Shown here: positions 57,701-64,000 of the stretch, one piece after another
How the letters are laid out: every line of letters begins with the position of its first letter
How positions within the stretch are numbered: the first letter of the stretch is position 1
Source of the DNA: Irpex lacteus
Taxonomy: Eukaryota > Basidiomycota > Agaricomycetes > Polyporales > Irpicaceae
Direction: 5' to 3'
Length of the DNA: 64,000 nt
Assembly (NCBI GenBank): GCA_001986395.2
Contig: MQVO02000002.1
Location: 1,116,001-1,180,000, forward strand
Program-made: the position numbers and the translations under genes
The notes under the pieces: generated by a model
Seen by the model: only the letters and a program-made list of their open reading frames with translations
Told to the model about the DNA's origin: nothing
Database searches by the model: none

Positions 57701-60700
57701 CCACCAAAGAGCTGGACGACTTCGGGGTTCTCCACACGGTAGAGCAGCTTGATAGCCTTGCCGTAGTTCATCATACCGGAAACAGTGCGGTACAGAGTCT
57801 GTGCCCGAAGAGAGGCCCAGATACGAGTACGGAGGGTGAACTCAGGCGCGGCGCTCTTGAATCCAATGCAGTAAAACGGCAGATCGTCAGCCTTGGACTG
57901 GCCCTTCTCATCGGTACCGAAAGGACTGGGACCGTTGTACATGGCGGATTCCTCGGCTAGAATCTTGGTATCCTTGACGAAGTTGTCCCATTCAACAGGA
58001 TGCAGCTGCTTCAGGTACTCCAAGAGCGTGACACGGGTGTTCTGGTCCTCTTCGCGGATAATTTCACGAAGCGAGAGGAGGATCTAAGAATTATGTTAGC
58101 GCCCATGATGCATGTGTACCTAACGGGGACAAACGCACCTTTTCGCTGTAGTGAGGGGTGAGTACAGTGAATGTAGGCATAGCATCGACCGGGAGAGGCT
58201 CAGGGATGGCGGTAGTCAAAGACTGGGCGAAGAACGAAATACGACGCTCTGCTTCGCTTCCAGGAGGGAAGAACTCGCCCTTGAAACCCTTGTCACTCTG
58301 GGAGATGAAGAACGCGGGGGCACGCAGTGTACGACGTCCCTCCTGACCTGTATCGACCTGATGGTACAACAGCTTCTGCACGTGCTCAATAGAGAGCAAG
58401 TGTTCTCGGTACATGGAAATGATGATAGCGTTCCAGATCTGGGACACCAGGACCTACAGAAGCAAATTCGTCAAGAACCCTGTGTCACTAGTGAGTAGAA
58501 GCACGTACCTTGGGCTTGTACTTGACCTCCATATCTGCCGTGGCCAACAACTTAGCGTAAATCCTCTTGGGGAGACGCATATAGATATCCTTCCACGGCG
58601 TCCAGATCGACAAACCAAGACTGAACGACCTGGCGATGCTGAACACAGTATTCCAGATGATCCACCAAAGGAAGGTGTCCAAGAAGAAGAGAACGAGATC
58701 CATGATGTACATGAGCGTGAGAGTAAACTTTGCCTGGTTCCTGCAAAGTGCGTTGCCGAAGTACTTGTCGTTACAGTTCTGGATAGTCATGCCAACCATA
58801 GCGCGGATTGGGTTCTTGAAGCCCTGAGTCAAGAAGAAGTACGACTCGACGAACTTGCAACTGAATACTAGGAGCCATAGCGTGAACGAGGCCGCGCGAG
58901 CCGACGGAACAAGGCTGGGGTAGCTGGCAGTGAACGTTTGGCTGGCGAGATATTTTCTTGACTTTCCGGCCACACGGTCACCGAACATGCGACCCGAGGG
59001 CAGTGTAGCGAAGAGGAGTGTTGCCACAACCGAGATGAAGAACTGGACGATACCGAGGATAAGAGCCAGTTGACCATTGGTCGACGAGCTCTCAGCGATG
59101 GCGATGTAGAACGTGGGACCAGCAGTAAGACCGAGGGTGACAGCCAGGAATAGAAGTCGGCGTGTGAGATGAGAGGTGTTATTCCATGTCGTGGGGATGT
59201 ACGAGAACTCGGCCAAAGTGGCTGCGATCATGATAACCGTCGCAACGGCACCTCCGAGAGCGGTCGCAGACCATCGCAGGGGCGTTGAGTTGAATCCGTT
59301 GTAGACCGTCGGTGAGTTGTAAGCGGTGTAGAACCAATACATCGCTATGTGAATGACCCATATTCTGTTGAAGTTGACGAGTAGGTGACCAAACGACCGT
59401 TTCTCATAGTAGGTCTTGAAGAATACACGGTTCCAGTCTATTTGGCTGAACCGCATAAACCTTTGAGAAGGCGCCAAATCTACCAGGCGAGCCTAACCCA
59501 CGAGTGAGCGGAGAGTCGACTACTGCGGACAAGCGAACTCACCTTGTCGTATAGGACGATACGGGCAATGCCCTCGGGATACCAGAAGAGTTGATTAACA
59601 TCGTCGTACCCAATGATCTGGTCATGGTCCCTCTCACGACGCACGAACTTCCCATCGACCACTTCATAGCCTTGGTCTCGGATAAACCGGTAGAGCGGCT
59701 TCACTACGGAGTGAAGGTAGAGACCTTCGGGTACGGGATCCACGCGGTTCTGGCATTCAGGCGAGCGGTAGTAGTCGTCCGCGCACTTGAAGATGAAGCA
59801 CAGACACTCTGGCACGAACCGCACCTGCGCAGCCTCACCCCAGCACAACAACCACAGGGCAATCTGGCGCATACGATCGTACTGCGACATGCTGTTCATT
59901 GCCTGACGCCATCTGTCCAGTGCGCTGTTCAGTGACTTGTGAGAGGTGCTCTTGCTGCGCTTTACGGATTTGAGCCGTTGGAGCCCAGGGTTCTGAGTTT
60001 GTCCCACGGCATCGTCGAGGTCCAGCTGCGCGGCGAAATACCACTTTCGGTAGTTGGCGTGCTGACCGCCAATGTAATCGGCGTGTAGCGTCAGGAGCGC
60101 TTGGTTCGGCGACATCCGAGAGGCTCTACTGTCCAGCAGTTGCATGGTGAAGTCGAACTACGCACAAGTGAGCGCGCTTAGACCAACCACAGCTTGACAT
60201 GTGCTGTTTGACATACCATGTTTCTCATGGAATCCCTCTGAAACCCAAACTTCTGCGTCAAGTCTAAGAATATATCCTCAATCTCCTCCTTCGAGAGTGG
60301 TATTTGTCGTTCGGAACTCCAAGCAGGGTAGGGTTCCGTGTACCACTGTCAACATACGTTGGCGTTGAAGACCCCATGTGTGGAGGCTCAAGATCTTCTG
60401 TTGAAGGTATATACTTCTGGCCATAGACGAGGTCCGTGTCTGAGTCGCCGTCGCCTTGGGCAATGCATCAGTGGATCTAGCGCTTCGCCTGTGGACGAAT
60501 GGAAAAGTGCAACTCACGGCCATACTCGTACGAAGTGCCATTGTCGTAATACCGGTCATCGTCTGCTGCGTTGTTGCTGCTGTCCGAGCCGTATGTGTCG
60601 CGGTTGCGGCCGTATTCGTGGTCCGAGTCGTTATCGTAGTAGCGGGGGTCTTGGCCGTTGGTGAAGGGATCGTGGGGGTCGGAAGAGGGCGGTGAGTTGC

Positions 60701-60743
60701 TGTATGCGCCCTCGTGGCTACGTGAACCAGAACGGCCAGCCAT
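54778..60743 (-). CDS. FKS1: 1,3-beta-glucan synthase catalytic subunit (GT48, FKS1 type)
   Basis: Plasma-membrane enzyme that polymerises UDP-glucose into cell-wall 1,3-beta-glucan. About 1741 aa from 14 exons: 60743-60518, 60454-60429, 60345-60217, 60157-59543, 59492-58509, 58453-58139, 58083-56703, 56651-56475, 56417-56036, 55986-55521, 55467-55137, 55082-55009, 54956-54893, 54833-54778; in frame. The N-terminus is an acidic disordered tail, then [20 protein letters not shown], the FKS1 domain ([20 protein letters not shown]), six or more membrane helices, and the large cytosolic synthase region ([20 protein letters not shown]). The hot spot 2 equivalent is DWINRSII; hot spot 1 reads FLTQGFKNP. 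The first three exons are the least certain: the joint near 60345-60429 needs a GTCTAT donor. Confidence 0.93.
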
Positions 60744-62385
60744 TGCAGAGCTGGGGGAAGGAAAGACTGGTCGTCGTTGCCTGTCGACGTTAAGAGCAAG
60801 CGAAAGCGGGTGAGAAACCAACTGAAAATGACGCACGGCCTGAGGCTGGCGCGACGGAGTTCCAAATGGCTGACGCTTTGTGGTGCTCGGCGTTTCAATC
60901 TGCTCTGCCACTTTTTATGTCGGAGACGCGGAGACTCAAAATCGCACAGCTTGCGAAGAACAATGAGCTCCGTAACAAGTTTGCATCAAACCACTCTCGT
61001 CTGGATTTTTTCTATCTTTCCGAGCTCACGCTGCCAGATAGAATGCCTTGAATGTGACCAGGACAGAAGGCGAGGGATGCCCGGTCTCGAGGTGAAGGTG
61101 CAGATGGCGCGTGTTCACGGGATGCGTTCTTCAGATTTATTCAGCCGGGCAGACACCTGAGCCAACGCACCCGCATGTGGCTGGGTCAAGCTCTGCTCGT
61201 CCGCAGCTCAACAAGTCAGTTGTCTGTACATGTAAGCGGCCAAACTCGCCGAGGCTCTCACACTTCCACCCTCGAAATTCATCGAGCTCGTGCATGCGGA
61301 AAGTTCCACGATACGGTGACGTCGGGACATCTTTCGCGTTACCAACCAGAAACCCTCGTAATTTTGGTGCGTCATTTTGTTCCTGTCGCTGATGCCGCTA
61401 ATCACGTTCAATATTGTATTTCTGGTGAGTGGTCTGCCGCAATCACCGTATTTCTTCCGTGAGGGGGTGATTCACTTTGATTCAGCACAGAATTTACAGT
61501 GCTCATGTCTTATGAGACAAGTGGGAACTTCGAATTTCGTCTCGATACGTTCATTTCCCATTTCCCACGTCTCCTAGACAGTATGAAACTCGAGGCGGAG
61601 GCGAAGGCGACTTTGGACAGATTCTTGGAACACCTGCGCTTCTTACATTTAGACTGACCCAACGTGATGCACGTCTTCCTCGACCGATGAGGTGTAAATC
61701 GCGGCGATAACAATTCAGCTGGGGCAAGGAGCTTGCCTCTATCGCGACGAGATGCACGGAAATGAGATAGCGTAGTCAATACGTGCAACGTGGACAAGGA
61801 AAACGTACAGCGAAGTGAGTTCATGCTTCCGGTTACCGGAATTGCCGCCCGCGTTCTCTAACTGCGAAGTGAGGAACACAGCCTCTTGACCTTTTCTCAC
61901 AGTTGGTGATATTGGCATAGTCATGTGTGTGCTCCTTCCAAGGTATTTAGGACACTGCTCAAACAACTCGTCGCAATAATGAAAGATGTTTGGCTTTGTT
62001 AGGATCGGTCGCTGCTCCCCTGCCTTTTTAGTCAAGTCATCTGCTCAGCCCTTCCGACCGTGCCTTTTCCTCCAGTTTGAGCAGTGCACGGTCACCCCTG
62101 TGACCATGCGTTCATATATGCGGCCTCGTATCTGCTCTGCAACTTCCAACTTTTACGAAACGTGTTGAATACCGGTGGAGCATCTTTCAGAGGCCAGATC
62201 ATTGTGAACTGATCTATGACGCTACAACGGCGGATCTGAGATTGGAGTCTGTGTGCCTTGGTGCAGCGGTGCCTGTCCGTTGCATACAGCAAACGCAATG
62301 ATGGAGCCACTTGGATAACGCTTTCATTCACTAACCACATCTACACAGACATCGGCAGCCTCACAGCGGCCTCTAGTCTCCTGCA
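60744..62385. other. 1.64-kb gene-free stretch between FKS1 and CSC1-like gene
   Basis: Shared upstream region of two divergent genes. The left 200 bases are the FKS1 leader and promoter. Open frames up to 104 codons (61510-61824, -) have low protein-like character. No RNA gene or transposon was recognised. Confidence 0.4.
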
Positions 62386-64000
62386 ATGTCGCAGGTGACG
62401 CCAGGCAAGGCTCAAAACCTCGACTCACAGACATTCCTCACTTCATTGGCCACAAATGCCGGAGTTCTCGCAGTAGAACTTCTGGCGTTCGTCTTCCTCA
62501 AGCATCGTATCAGTAGGATATACGAACCAAGAACTTACCTTCCTCCTCCCGAGTGAGCATGTTGGGCTCATTGAACCCCTAAGATTGACTGAACATTCTT
62601 TGTTCGCAGTAAACGAGCAGTTGCTCTTCCACGCGGCTGGTGGAAATGGCTACTTGCCATTCTCGCGATACCTACAGGAGATGTGGTATATATTCGGATT
62701 GTTACATGCATCTATTCATGCGTTCTCACTAAGTTTGCTCCACTAGCTTCACAAGAATGGCCTCGATGCGTACATGTTCCTCCGTTTCCTACGACTCTTG
62801 GTCATCCTGTTTGCCTCAAGCACCATCTTTACCTGCGGTATCCTCATCCCGATAGACACGGCTGGTCTCAAAGATGCTAATTTTAGCGACAAACTTTCGA
62901 GACTCAGCTGGGGAAAGTTAGTGTGCTTACTTCATTGATATATAATACCACCTCAATATTTGATATAGCATTCCGGACGATGCGACTGGACGTTACGCTG
63001 CACATGTCGCGGTAGTCTGGATATCAACTTGTATGTTCACGTTTATTTGATTGGGTAGGGCGTAATATTCAACACTCCTTTAGTTTGGACGCTATATCTC
63101 ATCCGTCGAGAACTCAACCACTATGCCGTGACTCGTCAACAATTTCTCATTTCGCGATCACACGCCGTTCTCGCTCAAGCACGTACAGTACTAATCATCA
63201 ATATACCCCTGGAGATGTGTAACGAGCACGATCTACGCGTATGGGCAAGTTTTGTTCCCGGTGGAGTTCAGAACGTCTGGGTATATAGGGACACGACGGT
63301 GTGTGACCCCAAGTTATTTCAACGTATCGCTGCATCTAACTGATCTCGCATGAAGACCCTAAACGAAAACTATAAGGACCGTATTAAAGCTTGTAAGAAG
63401 CTTGAGAAGGCGACCTCTAAACTACTGAGGAGCGTTACGAAGGCTAAGTACTCGCACGACAAGGCTGAAAACAAGCAACATATGAAGGAGGAAAAGACTG
63501 AGAGGAAAGAACACAAGCAGGAGGAGAAAGCATTGGCTAAGCGCAGAAAGCTGGGTGAGAAGGAGGCACTGAGAGCGCAACAAGAATACGAACGCGCACA
63601 TGGGATGACACCCTCGAGGCACATCGGCGAACATAGCGACAATACCAATACCAACAATCCACCACATCTATCTCTCCATCTCAGTGAGGTGGAAAGCTCT
63701 ATCAACCACCTCTCTGTCTACAACTACCCCGATGCAAGTACTATTGGGCAATCTACCGATTATGAACGTCCATCGAACCTGTCTTCGAGGCCTCTTCGTC
63801 AGAGAACTATCACCAGTGAGCTTGAGGCTGGACGTCTTCCGCCCTCTCCTACATTCTCTCCAACCCAGGTTGGGTCGCCGACTCCCTCGCCGTCAAATGG
63901 AAGAGAGGGTGAGGGTGAAAGGTCGGAAGTTGAGACGATATTGGAGACGTATGCCCCATCGAATAAGAGGCCAAGGCATAGGCTGGGGTTCTTGGGTCTA
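62386..64000 (+). CDS. CSC1/TMEM63-type (RSN1-like) membrane channel protein, 5' part
   Basis: Osmosensitive, calcium-permeable channel family of the plasma membrane. The gene runs past the window end, so the 3' part is missing. Exons seen: 62386-62552, 62610-62685, 62747-62916, 62969-63030, 63084-63298, 63357 onward; phases agree. The N-terminal extracellular tail and first helix are SLATNAGVLAVELLAFVFLK, followed by the PRTYLPPP and PRGWWKWLLAIP signatures, LHKNGLDAYMFLRFLRLLVI (helix 2) and a helix ending STFWTLYLIRRELNHY. The cytosolic domain starts ARTVLIINIP...VWVYRDTT|TLNENYKDR, with an unusually long Lys/Glu-rich insert (about 63400-63590) and a Ser/Pro-rich part after it. The exon 5 donor (63299) removes a stop and restores the family pattern. 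Confidence 0.85.

Noticed and set aside
57376..57960. 194-codon + strand open frame inside FKS1
   Set aside because: Antisense shadow of a highly conserved glucan synthase exon.
61510..61824. 104-codon minus-strand open frame between FKS1 and the CSC1-like gene
   Set aside because: Arg/Ser-rich with no recognisable motif and no partner exon.
1..64000. tRNA or rRNA genes, CRISPR arrays, complete transposons
   Set aside because: No convincing cloverleaf with B-box, no regularly spaced repeats, and no reverse transcriptase or transposase motifs were found on reading both strands; a short or degraded element could still be missed by eye.

Overview
The window is nuclear DNA of a filamentous basidiomycete, most likely an Agaricomycete. 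Genes are dense and on both strands. Nearly every gene is cut by many 45-65 nt GT-AG introns with CTAAC/CTGAC-like branch sites, the protein set is fungal (1,3-beta-glucan synthase, Zn2Cys6 regulator, MICOS Mic12, CSC1-type channel), and the lineage-specific families (MYND fingers, BAH-PHD, secreted ferritin-like, Crinkler-type) are typical of mushroom-forming fungi. No CRISPR, operon, rRNA, complete transposon or convincing tRNA was seen. Spliced models were rebuilt by hand; most close exactly in frame over all exons, which is the main check on the coordinates.

Layout. 1-1538: 3' part of a CAF-1 p60/Cac2 WD40 gene. 1946-7106: three tandem MYND-finger paralogs with duplicated flanks. 7231-10440 (-): secreted haem catalase in 23 exons. 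11665-12155 (-): MICOS Mic12-like gene, divergent from BRO1/ALIX (12549-15803). 16085-17232 (-): ATP synthase gamma, divergent from eIF2-beta (17494-18904). These last four form a conserved housekeeping block.

19193-33970 is an accessory block: a ferritin-like secreted gene and a BAH-PHD gene on the left, paralogs of the same two families on the right (BAH-PHD, ferritin-like), and between them a Crinkler-type NTPase-nuclease gene and an 1101-aa Zn2Cys6 transcription factor. 34289-46217 holds five paralogous short-chain dehydrogenases (four on -, one on +) that share one intron position; one has lost its catalytic tyrosine. An 839-aa coiled-coil/low-complexity protein lies inside this array.

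46486-48357: F-box protein. 49095-50445: secreted endonuclease/exonuclease/phosphatase-family enzyme. 50977-53547: AAA+ ATPase. 54778-60743: FKS1-type 1,3-beta-glucan synthase. 62386-64000: 5' part of a CSC1/TMEM63-type channel gene, cut by the window end.

Themes: local duplication (MYND x3, SDR x5, ferritin-like x2, BAH-PHD x2, one exon duplication in eIF2-beta) and very small exons (9, 10, 12, 16, 20, 21 nt) in the catalase, transcription factor and Mic12 genes. The strongest candidates for a second look are the paired-paralog block around the Crinkler-type gene, the tyrosine-less SDR, and the catalase microexons.
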